Assembly (NCBI GenBank): GCA_016931415.1
Contig: JAFGEW010000087.1
Location: 1-38,626, forward strand
Origin: Verrucomicrobiota bacterium
GTDB lineage: Bacteria > Auribacterota > JABMQX01 > JAFGEW01
DNA length: 38,626 nucleotides
Reading direction: 5' to 3'
Translations under genes and position numbers: made by a program
Notes under the pieces: generated by a model
Seen by the model: the letters and a program-made list of their open reading frames with translations, nothing else
Told to the model about the DNA's origin: nothing
Database searches by the model: none
Shown: positions 23,166-31,992 of the stretch, one piece after another
Layout of the letters: each line of letters opens with the position of its first letter
Numbering within the stretch: the first letter of the stretch is position 1

Positions 23166-24731
23166 ATGACTGCGCAGCGCGAGACGTGGCGAACGCATAT
23201 CGGCATGATGGTGGCCATGATCGGCACCGAAGTCGGTCTCGGGAACGTGTGGCGGTTCCCCTACCTGTGCGGCAAATACGGCGGCGGCAGTTTCCTGGTG
23301 CCGTACATAGTGCTGCTGCTCGGCGTGGCGATGTTCGGGATGATGAGCGAGTGGGTCATCGGCCGCCACACACGCCGCGAGCCGCTTGGGGCGTTTCACA
23401 AGATCGGCTTCCCGTTTGGGCGCGACGTCGGCGCCTGGGGCGTGATCGGCCCGTTCTTTCTCTACTCGTACTACATCGTGGTGACGGCGTGGGTCTTGTT
23501 CTTCATCGTCGCATCGGTGGCGGGCCTCTATTTCGGCGCGGACACGAAGGAGTATTTCCTCGCCTTTCTCGGCAGTCCGTGGGTATTCGTGGCGCATGCG
23601 GCGGCGGTGGCGTTCACGAGCATCGTGCTCTCGTTCGGTGTGCAGAAGGGCATCGAGCGGGCGTGCAAGGTGATGATCCCAGCGCTGTTTGTGTTGCTCA
23701 TCGTCGTGGCGATCCGTTCTCTCACACTGCCGGGCGCGGCCACGGGCGTCGAGTTCTACATGCGGCCGCGCTGGGAGGGAATCGCCAATGCCGAGGCATG
23801 GCTCGCCGCGCTGGGCCAGGTGTTTTTCACGCTCAGTCTCGGTATGGGCGCGATGATCATCTACGGCTCCTACATGAAGCGCTCGTGGGGTATCCCGCTC
23901 AACGCATTCGCGTGCTCGCTGGGCAATACGTCGGCGTCGATCCTGGCCGGCTTCGCCATCTTCCCCGCGGCGTTTGCGCTCGGGTTCGCCGGCGACGTTC
24001 AGGGCTCCGAATCGGTCATGCTGACCTTCACCGTGCTCCCCAGGGTCTTTGCCACCATGCCCGTCGGGTGGCTCTTCGGCGGGCTGTTCTTCTTGTTGCT
24101 GGCGTTCGGCGCGCTCTCGAGCGCAATCAGTATCCAGGAGCCGGCAATCGCGTGGATGAAGGAAGAGCTGCGTTGGCCGCGCCGCAAGAGCGCGCTACTC
24201 ACCGGCGGCGTGCTCTGGCTCATGGGGCTCCCCTTTGTTGTCAACGGCTTCGTCTCGCACAACGCGGCGGGCGAGGGGGCCGGCATCGGCGAGAAGCTTG
24301 CCCTGTTGATCAAGATGGACAAGGTGATCAACTACGTCGGCCTGCCGCTCTTCGCGCTCATCGCCATTCTCGCTGTCGGCTGGGTGATGAAGAACAGGGG
24401 ATTCGAGGAGCTGAACCGCAACGCGCGCGTCAAGCTCGGCTGGTGGGTCAAGCCCTGGATGCGCTTCGTCGTGCCGGCGCTCGTGCTGCTCGTGCTTCTC
24501 GCCAACGTGTTCGAGCAGTTCTTCGAGAAGACGTACCGGCAGCTGTTTGGAGCACGGCCGGCTTCGTTCGAATCGATCGGTATCACGCCTGTGACGATCC
24601 TCACCATCATCCTCGTGAGCGGTATTGTCTGGGGCGGGGCGGTCGGCGGCTTTATCACTGTCGTGCGCATCGAGCGACACAAGGAGAAGGAACGACAGAC
24701 CGCCGGGGGCGGCGAGGGAGGCGCGGACTGA
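23166..24731 (+). CDS. Sodium-dependent transporter (neurotransmitter:sodium symporter family)
   Basis: 521 residues with about 12 membrane helices. NSS proteins (LeuT, MhsT, SLC6) carry amino acids or similar solutes with sodium. The first helix has the sodium-site signature (MIGTEVGLGNVWRFPYLCGKYGG) and helix 6 has the unwound substrate segment (QVFFTLSLGMGAMIIYGSYM). Helix 8 gives GALSSAISIQEPAIAW. GGGGAGG lies about 8 bases before the ATG. The substrate cannot be read from the sequence; hydrophobic amino acids are usual. A one-helix protein gene overlaps the stop codon, as in other NSS operons. Confidence 0.95.
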   Translation: MTAQRETWRTHIGMMVAMIGTEVGLGNVWRFPYLCGKYGGGSFLVPYIVLLLGVAMFGMMSEWVIGRHTRREPLGAFHKIGFPFGRDVGAWGVIGPFFLYSYYIVVTAWVLFFIVASVAGLYFGADTKEYFLAFLGSPWVFVAHAAAVAFTSIVLSFGVQKGIERACKVMIPALFVLLIVVAIRSLTLPGAATGVEFYMRPRWEGIANAEAWLAALGQVFFTLSLGMGAMIIYGSYMKRSWGIPLNAFACSLGNTSASILAGFAIFPAAFALGFAGDVQGSESVMLTFTVLPRVFATMPVGWLFGGLFFLLLAFGALSSAISIQEPAIAWMKEELRWPRRKSALLTGGVLWLMGLPFVVNGFVSHNAAGEGAGIGEKLALLIKMDKVINYVGLPLFALIAILAVGWVMKNRGFEELNRNARVKLGWWVKPWMRFVVPALVLLVLLANVFEQFFEKTYRQLFGARPASFESIGITPVTILTIILVSGIVWGGAVGGFITVVRIERHKEKERQTAGGGEGGAD

Positions 24732-24889
24732 TGGGTTTTCTCTATGACGCGGCTTTTGGCTGGTGTTTCGTGCTCGGCCAGATTGTGATCGTTTTCATCG
24801 TCTTCATGATCCTGCACCGCCACGCGCTCCGCCGCCACGAGGAGCTGCTGAGAAATGAACGGCGCGTCGAGGGGCCGGACGCCGAGTAG
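24731..24889 (+). CDS. One-helix small protein partner of the NSS transporter (MetS-like)
   Basis: 52 residues. One membrane helix (WCFVLGQIVIVFIVFMILHR) and a charged cytoplasmic tail (HALRRHEELLRNERRVEG). Its ATG overlaps the transporter stop (TGATG), so translation is coupled. Small one-helix proteins such as MetS are needed by some NSS carriers (for example MetP of Corynebacterium). Sequence similarity to MetS is only in layout, so the name is by position. Confidence 0.7.
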   Translation: MGFLYDAAFGWCFVLGQIVIVFIVFMILHRHALRRHEELLRNERRVEGPDAE

Positions 24890-24893
24890 GCAG

Positions 24894-24926
24894 ACGCCGC
24901 ACCGGGGATGCTGTCCGGTGCGGCGT
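24894..24926. terminator. Hairpin between converging genes
   Basis: A perfect 12-base-pair stem (24894-24905 with 24915-24926) and a nine-base loop, five bases after the plus-strand stop and eight bases past the end of the minus-strand gene. It could serve both directions, but no T-run follows on either strand. Confidence 0.5.
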
Positions 24927-24933
24927 GCGGGTG

Positions 24934-25245
24934 CTATTGAATGATCCAGACGTCCCCGGCGGCCAGGTTGGTCTCGAGCAGCACGAGACCGTCGAAATCG
25001 CGCACGACAACAACGTGCACGATGTCCCACCCGAGGTCGTAGTCGATCGCCTCGCCCGGCAGGAGGTAGTCGCCGAACGGCTCGACCACGATCGCATCGT
25101 GAGACTGGTTCTCGATCGAGGCGATGCCGCCTCCGCCGTGGTCGATGACGACGACATCGCGTCCGCCGTCGTCACAGGCAAGCCCCACCAGCCCCAGTGT
25201 CGCCAGGAGTCCAAGAATAGCCAAGGGGCGTATAAGCGCTTTCAT
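24934..25245 (-). CDS. Small exported protein, possibly a lipoprotein
   Basis: 103 residues. The first 24 form a signal peptide (LAILGLLATLGLVGLACDDG). The Cys is preceded by GLA, not a classic lipobox, so lipid attachment is likely but unsure. A Gly/Asp-rich mature start is followed by about 75 residues of valine-rich strands (VVVEPFGDYLLPGEAIDYDL, VVVVRDFDGLVLLETNL). GGAGGGAT precedes the ATG. No family recognised. It lies after the kinase and CheR genes on the same strand. Confidence 0.7.
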   Translation of the reverse strand: MKALIRPLAILGLLATLGLVGLACDDGGRDVVVIDHGGGGIASIENQSHDAIVVEPFGDYLLPGEAIDYDLGWDIVHVVVVRDFDGLVLLETNLAAGDVWIIQ

Positions 25246-25359
25246 GGCTTATCCCTCCGTCGGGTCGTGTCTTCCGATCCTATTCAACGTATTCGACGCA
25301 CGGGCGGCGCAGTTATTTTATGAAATTGATCTTTCAGAGCGTTAGGAAACAGCTCTGGC

Positions 25360-28089
25360 TTATTCGTCGCGAGATTCGAGCAACATTTTGTTGATCACGC
25401 GCAGCAGGCGCGCCTTGTCGATCGGTTTGGCCAGCAGCGCGTCGGCGTGGGCCTTATGGGGATGGAATCTGTATTCCTGCTTGTCCCAGCCGGTTACGAG
25501 GACCACTCCGGTCTTGGCCCGCGACTCCTTGACTGCCTTGGCCACGTCCCATCCGCTCATGCCCGGCATGCCGACATCGGTGATGACCAGGTCGTGGCGG
25601 CGGGCGTTGAAGGCGGCGAGACCTTCGGGACCGCTATGGGCAACCTCAACCCTGTGACCGGCGCGGGTTAGGATGTCACGGATGATGCGGTTGAGCTCGG
25701 CATTGTCTTCGATGAGCAGCACGTTAACGGCGCGGATGACCTCAGTAGGGGCTTCTTCCGGCTCGGGGATGGGTCGCATCGCCTCGGCCGCGGCGGGTAG
25801 GATGACACTGACCGTGGTGCCCTGAGCGAGCTCGCTTTCGATGGTGATGGTGCCGCGGTGCTGCTTGATGATGCCGTAGGTGATACTCATGCCGAGGCCG
25901 GTGCCTTTGACGCCCTTCGTGGTGAAGAAGGGATCGAAGACCTGACTCCGGACTTGGGCGCTCATGCCGATGCCGGTGTCCGTGATGCACACGAGGACCT
26001 GGCGACCCTTCTGGATCGTCTCCATGGTGAGCGTCCCGCCCTCGGGCATGGCGTCGATGGCGTTGAACACGATGTTGGTGAGCGCCTCGCGCAGGTCGCG
26101 TTCGTCGCCATCGACCGGGTCGATTCCGCCCTCGATGACCTTGAGCGCGATGTGGACGTTGCGCAGGTCGGCCTCTTGTTTGAGTCGCGTCTCGGCGATG
26201 CCGGCCAAGCCGCGCACAACGGCATTGAGGTCGAGGGGGGCGAAGCCTTCGGTGCTCTTGTTCCGGACCAACTCCTGGACCCGTTCGACGGTGCGGGCGG
26301 CGTCCTTGGCGGCCTTCTCAACCGTCTCGAGGCCCTCGAGCACTTCCTTGTCCGTGGTCGTCTCGGCCAGGCACTGGGCCGTGCCGAGGATGATGCCGAG
26401 CGCGTTGTTGAAGTCGTGAGCGACGCCCGCGGCGAGCTCGCCGAGCGCGCGCAGCTTCTCGGTGCGCAGAAGCTCTTCCTGGGCGCGTCTGAGGTCGGCG
26501 AGCGTGCGGCTCAGGTCGTTGTAGAGTCGCGCGTTCTTGACGACCGCCGCCATGGACTGCGCCACCGAGGTCAGCAGCGCGATCTCCTCGTCGCGGTAGG
26601 GGTAGAAGTGGCGGCTGATCACGGTGATCATGCCGACAAGCTCATCGCGCACGATGAGCGGCACGGAGACCGCCGAGCCGTTGTCGTCGCCCGGGACCTG
26701 GGCGGTCGACTCGCTCTCGCGCAGATTGGAGACGACCTCCGGCCGGCGCTCTTCAGCGACGTGTCGCAACAGGTGCTGGCGCAGCACGGAGCACGTCTGC
26801 TTGGTACACGGCGGGAGGCCGTGCGTGTACCAGGCGGCCTCCTCGAGCGGAGCACCAAGCGTTACGAGTGCGATACAACCGCAATCGCCGGGGAACGTCC
26901 GGAGCAGCCGATCGAGGGCCGACTCGATTACCTCGCCGAGGTCGAGTGACTCGTCGAGCGCCTGGACCACGTCGCAGAGCATGCCCAGCTCACGGTTGCG
27001 CCGAAGCAGATTCTCCTCGACCGCCTTGCGCTCGCGCAGGTCGGCGCCGATGATGAGGTGGCCGATCAGGTTGCCGTCTTCGTCTTCGAGCGGGGCGGCG
27101 AACAGGGCCACGGGCACCCGGTTGCCGTCGCGGTCGGCGGCCGTCGCCTCGATGTTCTCGACGGATTGCCGTGCCTCGAGTCCTTGACGGCAGGTATCCC
27201 AGCCCTCGATGAGGAACTCGCTCACGTCGCGCTCACACATCTCGGTGCTTGGACGACCGGTGAGCCGTTCGGCGCCTTCGTTGAACAGCGTGATTCGCCA
27301 TCCCGGCGTGCATACGACGATGGCCACGAGCGGGTTTTCGACGAGGCGGCGGAGATGGCGCTCCTGCTCGCGTACGGCGCGCTGGAGCCGGTGCCTCTCA
27401 GTCACGTCGACGAGCGCGATGAGGTACTGGGCCAGACCCTCGTGACCGAGCTCGGTTCGTATCAATGGTGCCACCGTGATGTCGAACTGCCGTTCATTGC
27501 CGTGGCGGTCGACGGTCGGCACATCGGTCAGGCTTACCGACGAATCGCTCTCGACGACGGCAGCCACTGCGTCAAGGACCCCGCCGGCGTGCAGCAGATC
27601 GTCGGGGAGTGCGGCGTCGAGCAGGCGGCCCTCGACGTTGGGCATGCCGGTGAACGCAGTCTCCTCGTAGCGCCGGTTGGCTGAGATGACCTTATGGCTG
27701 CGATCGACAACGAGCAGCGCGGCCGGCAGCGTAGCGATGATGCGGCCCCTGAAGGTCTGGAGCCGGGCGAGTTCCTCGTTGATCTCACTGAGCTCGCGGT
27801 TGCGCGCCTCGAGGTCGGCGTTGAGAAGCGACAGCTCCTCATTGGCCGATTCGAGCTCTTCCTTGCTCGTCTGGAGCTCCTCGTTGCTGATCTCGAGCTG
27901 CGAGTTCAGGTCCTCGACCTCCCCGCTGCGGCGTTCGAGCTCGGTGGTGCGGAGCCGCACCTGGGCGCGAAGTGCTCGCACAAACACGAACGCCACGAAG
28001 GCCCCTGCGACGACGAGTGCCACGGCGATCAGGATCAGGCGCAGTTCAGACCGGGCCAGACCGAGTTGAGCAAACTGAGCACCGATCAC
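25360..28089 (-). CDS. Hybrid sensor histidine kinase with two PAS, one GAF and a receiver domain
   Basis: 909 residues from GTG 28089, which overlaps the cheR stop (GTGA) and follows GAGGGA; the frame is open 11 codons further up. One membrane helix (about 18-39) is followed by a long coiled coil (about 40-112; EELQTSKEELESANEELSLL). PAS domains cover about 112-234 and 242-364 and a GAF domain about 365-524. HisKA has the phospho-acceptor His558 (GELAAGVAHDFNNALGIILG). HATPase follows (FNAIDAM, DTGIGMS, FTTKGVKGTGLGMS), then a receiver domain (about 788-909) with Asp838 in DLVITDVGMPGMSG. The coiled coil resembles the one in CheB-CheR-PAS fusion kinases, here split from CheR. The signal sensed is unknown. 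Confidence 0.93.
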   Translation of the reverse strand: MIGAQFAQLGLARSELRLILIAVALVVAGAFVAFVFVRALRAQVRLRTTELERRSGEVEDLNSQLEISNEELQTSKEELESANEELSLLNADLEARNRELSEINEELARLQTFRGRIIATLPAALLVVDRSHKVISANRRYEETAFTGMPNVEGRLLDAALPDDLLHAGGVLDAVAAVVESDSSVSLTDVPTVDRHGNERQFDITVAPLIRTELGHEGLAQYLIALVDVTERHRLQRAVREQERHLRRLVENPLVAIVVCTPGWRITLFNEGAERLTGRPSTEMCERDVSEFLIEGWDTCRQGLEARQSVENIEATAADRDGNRVPVALFAAPLEDEDGNLIGHLIIGADLRERKAVEENLLRRNRELGMLCDVVQALDESLDLGEVIESALDRLLRTFPGDCGCIALVTLGAPLEEAAWYTHGLPPCTKQTCSVLRQHLLRHVAEERRPEVVSNLRESESTAQVPGDDNGSAVSVPLIVRDELVGMITVISRHFYPYRDEEIALLTSVAQSMAAVVKNARLYNDLSRTLADLRRAQEELLRTEKLRALGELAAGVAHDFNNALGIILGTAQCLAETTTDKEVLEGLETVEKAAKDAARTVERVQELVRNKSTEGFAPLDLNAVVRGLAGIAETRLKQEADLRNVHIALKVIEGGIDPVDGDERDLREALTNIVFNAIDAMPEGGTLTMETIQKGRQVLVCITDTGIGMSAQVRSQVFDPFFTTKGVKGTGLGMSITYGIIKQHRGTITIESELAQGTTVSVILPAAAEAMRPIPEPEEAPTEVIRAVNVLLIEDNAELNRIIRDILTRAGHRVEVAHSGPEGLAAFNARRHDLVITDVGMPGMSGWDVAKAVKESRAKTGVVLVTGWDKQEYRFHPHKAHADALLAKPIDKARLLRVINKMLLESRDE

Positions 28090-28940
28090 GATAATCCCTC
28101 TATCTTGCGGTAGATCTGCCACGTCTTGTCTACTTGGTCGAAGGCTGGTTCGACCTCGGGGCGGAGCTTCTCCGACTTGCCCAGTATGAGGTACCCGCCC
28201 GGCAACAAAGCGTAACGGATGTTCTGCAGCGCGCGCGTCTGGGCCTCTCGCTCCAGGTAGATGAGCATGTTACGGCACGTGATAAGATCCAGGTGCGAGA
28301 TCGGCGGATCGGCAAACACGTTGTGCTCACCGAAGCGCACCATGCGGCGGATGGATGGGTTCACGGTGAACGGATTGGAGCCGGTGAAGTAGCGCGCGAC
28401 CGTGCAGGCATCGGTCTCGCCGAGCGCGTCGCGCATATAGCGGCCGGCGCGCGCCTTGGCTAGGGCCGTCTTGTCCACATCGGTGGCGAACAGCTTTGGC
28501 TCGAAGCGTCCGGGCTGGCGGTCGACCACCTCGAAGAACAATATCGCAAGCGAGTAGGCCTCTTCGCCCGTGGAGCAGGCGACGGTCCAGACGCGTATCT
28601 GGCGCGGCTCGGGACTCCCACATCGCTCGATGATATCGGGCAGCACCCGTTCGCGTAGCACGCGGAACATACCGGGATCGCGGAAGAACGTGCTGTAGCC
28701 CACCATGACGTGCGAGAGGAGGCCGTCGAGCTCAGATTCGTCCGCCTCGACCATGCACAGGTACTCGGCCACCGATGAGCACTGGCGCATGGCAGCCCGG
28801 CGCGCGATCGAGCGACCCAGCGAGCTGGGTTTGTAGGCGGACAGGTTGAAGCCGCGGCGGGTTTCGATCAGGTCGATCAGGTGGGAGATTTCTTCAGGCA
28901 GTGCCATGCCCTGCGAGACGGTTCGGTTACTTGTGACCAC
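28086..28940 (-). CDS. cheR: CheR-type protein-glutamate methyltransferase
   Basis: 284 residues. CheR methylates glutamates on chemoreceptors with SAM. The N-terminal helical domain spans residues 13-75 (SLGRSIARRAAM), the catalytic domain follows: GYSTFFRDPGMF, the SAM site VWTVACSTGEEAYSLA, LFATDVDKTALAKAR and ITCRNMLIYLEREAQ. No beta subdomain or TPR repeats are visible. The start is unsure: GTG 28940 has GAGG very close and ATG 28907 has no good site. No receptor, CheB or CheA is in the window. With the overlapping kinase it more likely belongs to a CheB/CheR-like signalling unit than to flagellar chemotaxis. Confidence 0.92.
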   Translation of the reverse strand: MVTSNRTVSQGMALPEEISHLIDLIETRRGFNLSAYKPSSLGRSIARRAAMRQCSSVAEYLCMVEADESELDGLLSHVMVGYSTFFRDPGMFRVLRERVLPDIIERCGSPEPRQIRVWTVACSTGEEAYSLAILFFEVVDRQPGRFEPKLFATDVDKTALAKARAGRYMRDALGETDACTVARYFTGSNPFTVNPSIRRMVRFGEHNVFADPPISHLDLITCRNMLIYLEREAQTRALQNIRYALLPGGYLILGKSEKLRPEVEPAFDQVDKTWQIYRKIEGLS

Positions 28941-29030
28941 ACCGGCCTCATTCCTGGGTGTTGCGCAAAGCGCCTGCGACCGAAGAGATTATAGCGCAAC
29001 TCAGGTGTCAGCGGCAATGGAAATCCGCAG

Positions 29031-29585
29031 CTATTCGCCCGGCGGTGTCCAGGGCGGACAGAGCGCGTGCTCGATGCCGAGGAGGTCGAGCACGCGCGCC
29101 ACAATGGTGTCCACGAGCGCCTCAATGGTCTTCGGGCCGGTGTAGAAGCCGGGCGAGGCAGGCAACACGACGGCGCCCGCGAGCGTCACCTGTGTCATGT
29201 TGCGGAGGTGGATGAGCGAGTACGGCGACTCGCGCACGACAAGTACGAGCCGGCGGCGCTCCTTGAGGAAGACGTCGGCCGCGCGGGCGATGGCGGTCTC
29301 GGCAACGCCCGAGGCGATGCGACCAAGCGTTGCCATGCTGCACGGGACGATGGCCCCGCCCTCGTAGCGCTGCGAGCCGCTCAGCGCGGGCACATCGGCC
29401 GCGTCGTCGGCGTAGACGGGATAGCCGAACGAAGAGAAGTCCATGCCGCATTCCTGCTTGTTGACGCGGCGTGCGTTGGTACTGACGATCAGATCGACGG
29501 CATGCTCCGTCGTCGAGAGGAAGCGCAACAGCCGCTCGGCGTAGAGAAGCCCGCTGGCGCCGGTGACACCCACTACGTATCTCAT
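29031..29585 (-). CDS. ubiX: Flavin prenyltransferase UbiX
   Basis: 184 residues from ATG 29585, preceded by GGAGGGGGCT. UbiX joins dimethylallyl phosphate to FMN to make the prenylated flavin cofactor of UbiD-type decarboxylases. The flavin site VVGVTGASGLLYAERLL is at the N-terminus, VPCSMATLGRIASG and VVRESPYSLIHLRNM in the middle, and PGFYTGPKTIEALVD at the C-terminal end. It overlaps the spacer after ubiE by 16 bases, and both are on the same strand. No ubiD gene is in the window. Confidence 0.95.
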   Translation of the reverse strand: MRYVVGVTGASGLLYAERLLRFLSTTEHAVDLIVSTNARRVNKQECGMDFSSFGYPVYADDAADVPALSGSQRYEGGAIVPCSMATLGRIASGVAETAIARAADVFLKERRRLVLVVRESPYSLIHLRNMTQVTLAGAVVLPASPGFYTGPKTIEALVDTIVARVLDLLGIEHALCPPWTPPGE

Positions 29586-29601
29586 AGCCCCCTCCCCCGC
29601 C

Positions 29602-30297
29602 TCACGGCAGTTTCCCGTGCACAAGCCCGGCGATGCCGGCGCTCAACTGCACGCCCTCGACGCGCCGAAACCCGATCGTCTCCATGAGGAAGATGAACTC
29701 GTCGATGCGCATGTGGTTCAGGATCGAGCGGGTCAGGTAGCGGTACGCGCCGAAGTCACCGGCAACGACCAATCCGGCCAGCGGCACAAGCGTGGTGCCG
29801 AAAGTCCAGCAAAACAGGCGCGCGGGCCACGTCACCGGCCGGAAGAACTCGAGGATGACGCACGTGCCCCCGCTCTTGAGCACGCGCTTGATCTCGATCA
29901 GGCCCTCGGCCTCCGAGTTCATGTTGCGCACCCCGAAGCCGCAGAGCACCGCGTCGAACGACCGGTCGGGGAACGGCAGCTTGAGCCCGTCGCCGACGAC
30001 GACATCCGAGCGCTTGGCCCATGCCGGCGTCTTTGCCAGTTTGCGGCCCGTGAGCTCCGTCATGCGCGTCGAGAAGTCAGCGAACGTCACGTGGGCCTGC
30101 TCATGGTGCCTGAGGCACTCGATGCCCAGATCGCCCGTGCCGCAGCAGAGGTCGAGCACGCGCGGCGTGCGGCGGCCATCGAGCGTCTCAACCGCGCGTG
30201 CGCGCCAGCGGCGGTCGGCGCCGAGGCTCAGCAGGCGGTTGAGCCGGTCGTAGCGCCGCGCGATGTGCGAGAACATCTGTTCGATGTGCCGTTCCAT
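29602..30297 (-). CDS. ubiE: Demethylmenaquinone/ubiquinone methyltransferase UbiE/MenG
   Basis: 231 residues. It C-methylates the quinone ring with SAM, the last step of menaquinone (and one step of ubiquinone) synthesis. MFSHIARRYDRLNRLLSLG is the family's N-terminal block; SAM binding is at VLDLCCGTGDLGIE, and FDAVLCGFGVRNM plus RVLKSGGTCVILEF follow. The family signature GTTLVPLAGLVVAGDFGAYRYL is present near the end. Menaquinone is the more likely product since no other ubi genes besides ubiX are near. An extended -10 box lies just 13 bases before the ATG. Confidence 0.95.
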   Translation of the reverse strand: MERHIEQMFSHIARRYDRLNRLLSLGADRRWRARAVETLDGRRTPRVLDLCCGTGDLGIECLRHHEQAHVTFADFSTRMTELTGRKLAKTPAWAKRSDVVVGDGLKLPFPDRSFDAVLCGFGVRNMNSEAEGLIEIKRVLKSGGTCVILEFFRPVTWPARLFCWTFGTTLVPLAGLVVAGDFGAYRYLTRSILNHMRIDEFIFLMETIGFRRVEGVQLSAGIAGLVHGKLP

Positions 30298-30309
30298 GTT
30301 TCCGGCGCG

Positions 30310-30318
30310 ATCATATCA
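30310..30318 (-). promoter_or_regulatory. Extended -10 box directly before ubiE
   Basis: Minus strand TGATATGAT (30318-30310): TG, one base, then TATGAT (five of six). No convincing -35. Transcription would start about 6 bases before the ubiE ATG, nearly leaderless. Confidence 0.4.
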
Positions 30319-30368
30319 CAAGCCATGCACTCTCGGCGTCGAGGAGCTGCTCGGGCCTGCAAAAACGG

Positions 30369-30398
30369 GTGACGGTCGCTCTTGTCCTGCGCTAGAAT
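30369..30398 (+). promoter_or_regulatory. Promoter of the DUF1015 gene
   Basis: GTGACG (30369-30374), 18 bases, TAGAAT (30393-30398). The -10 box is good, the -35 moderate. The leader would be about 43 bases and contains the AGGAGG site. Confidence 0.45.
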
Positions 30399-30447
30399 GC
30401 GTGTGCTTGGTGGCGAGAGGCAGAACCGAACCAGGAGGATGACGAGG

Positions 30448-31752
30448 ATGGCGGAGGTTCGTCCATTCAGAGGACTGCGCTACAACCCGGCGAAGGTGCC
30501 GATCGAGTCCGCGGCAACACAGCCCTACGACAAGATTACGCCCGAGATGCAGGACGCCTACTATGAGGCGAGTCCGCATAACGTCGTCCGCCTGGTTCTG
30601 GGGCGCGAGACGCCGGACGATGACGTCGCCAACGAGGCCGGCCCGAACAAGTACACGCGCGCCGCCGAGTTCATGAACCAGTGGGCGACCGATGGTGTGC
30701 TTGTCGAGGACGCCGAGCCGGCGATCTACGCCAGCACGCAGATCTACGAGGTGGAGGGTCACACCTATCACCGGCGCGGTTTCGTGGCGCTGCTCAAGCT
30801 CGAGCCGTTCGGTTCGGGCCTCGTGTATCCCCACGAACGGACGTTCAAGAAGTACAAGGACGACCGGCTGCGCCTGATGCGCGCCACCAATGCCAACCAC
30901 GGCCACATCTTCATGCTCTACTCGGAGCCGGGGCGCCCGATCAGCCGTCTCCTCGAGCGCATCGAAGAGCGCGGCAAACCGGTTATGTCGGTCGAGGCGC
31001 TCGGCGTGCGCCATACGATGACGCCGATCACCGACCCCGGCGAGATCGAGACGATTGTACGCGTCATGGCTGACAAACAGCTCGTTGTCGCCGATGGCCA
31101 TCACCGCTACGAGACGGCCATCAACTACCGCGACGAGATGCGCCAAAGGCACGGCGTCGGGGGGCCGTACGACTGGTGCATGGTGACCATGTTCAACATG
31201 GAGGACAAAGGGCTGGTGATCCGCCCGACGCACCGGCTCGTGCGCAACCTCGATGGGTTCGATCCCGGTGCGTTGCGGCGCAAGCTCGAAGTGTACTTCA
31301 CGATCGACGAGTGCCGGGTCGGTCAGATCGGCTCGACTATCCGGTCGTCGAGCAGCGATCAGACGCGCCTGGCGCTCTACACCGGGGGGGAGCGAGCACT
31401 CGTGCTCACGCTCATCGACCGCTGGCGCCTGCCACAGGCCGTCAAGCAGGAGGCCCCGGGGCCGGTGCTTGATCTCGATGTAACCGTTCTCCACGGGCTC
31501 ATCCTGGACTATGTTCTCGGCCTGTCGCGCGAGCAGCAGGGCCAGGTGGGCAACCTCTGGTACGTGGCCACCATCAGCGAGGGGGTCGAGGGGGTGCGGA
31601 GCGGCGAGTACCAGGCGGCGTTCTTCCTGAATCCGACGCGCATCGGCCAGGTGCGAGCCGTGGCCTTGAGCGGCAACGTTATGCCGCAGAAATCGACCGA
31701 TTTCTACCCGAAGCTCCTGACCGGTCTCGTGATGCGTCGCATCACGGAGTAA
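30448..31752 (+). CDS. DUF1015-family protein
   Basis: 434 residues from ATG 30448; AGGAGG at 30433-30438 is 9 bases upstream, while the ATG at 30439 touches that site and is too close. DUF1015 proteins are conserved, cytosolic and of unknown function. The family blocks are complete: VRPFRGLRYNPAKV and PYDKITPEMQDAYY at the start, LVYPHERTFKKYKDDRLRLM, VVADGHHRYETAINYRDEMR, and a C-terminal IRSSSSDQTRLALYTGG region. The DGHHRYE block looks like an active site. It is divergent from ubiE across a 150-base gap holding both promoters. Confidence 0.92.
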   Translation: MAEVRPFRGLRYNPAKVPIESAATQPYDKITPEMQDAYYEASPHNVVRLVLGRETPDDDVANEAGPNKYTRAAEFMNQWATDGVLVEDAEPAIYASTQIYEVEGHTYHRRGFVALLKLEPFGSGLVYPHERTFKKYKDDRLRLMRATNANHGHIFMLYSEPGRPISRLLERIEERGKPVMSVEALGVRHTMTPITDPGEIETIVRVMADKQLVVADGHHRYETAINYRDEMRQRHGVGGPYDWCMVTMFNMEDKGLVIRPTHRLVRNLDGFDPGALRRKLEVYFTIDECRVGQIGSTIRSSSSDQTRLALYTGGERALVLTLIDRWRLPQAVKQEAPGPVLDLDVTVLHGLILDYVLGLSREQQGQVGNLWYVATISEGVEGVRSGEYQAAFFLNPTRIGQVRAVALSGNVMPQKSTDFYPKLLTGLVMRRITE

Positions 31753-31992
31753 GCATGCCAGAGCATGCGTGGTGCGTCGGAGCACATGCTGAGCGTGCAG
31801 GCGAGCGCCAGCACGTGTTCGCTGTCAAGTGCTGTAGCGGGCACCCTCTTGTGCCGATACAGCCTGATGGACGGGCCGCGCCTGCCATGCGGCGATCGCT
31901 TGAGTTCGATCCGGACGGGCGGTATGATCGGCACAGCCGCCCCGCGACGAGATTGTGCGCGGCGGAGATCGGCACAACGGAGGACACGACCA

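Noticed and set aside
28090-28122. Kinase start at base 28122
   Set aside because: The GTG at 28089 has a ribosome binding site and the common GTGA overlap with cheR; the extra 11 codons lie in the cheR frame without such a site.
30316-31785. A 489-codon minus-strand frame opposite the DUF1015 gene
   Set aside because: Shadow frame; the plus-strand gene has complete family motifs and an AGGAGG site.
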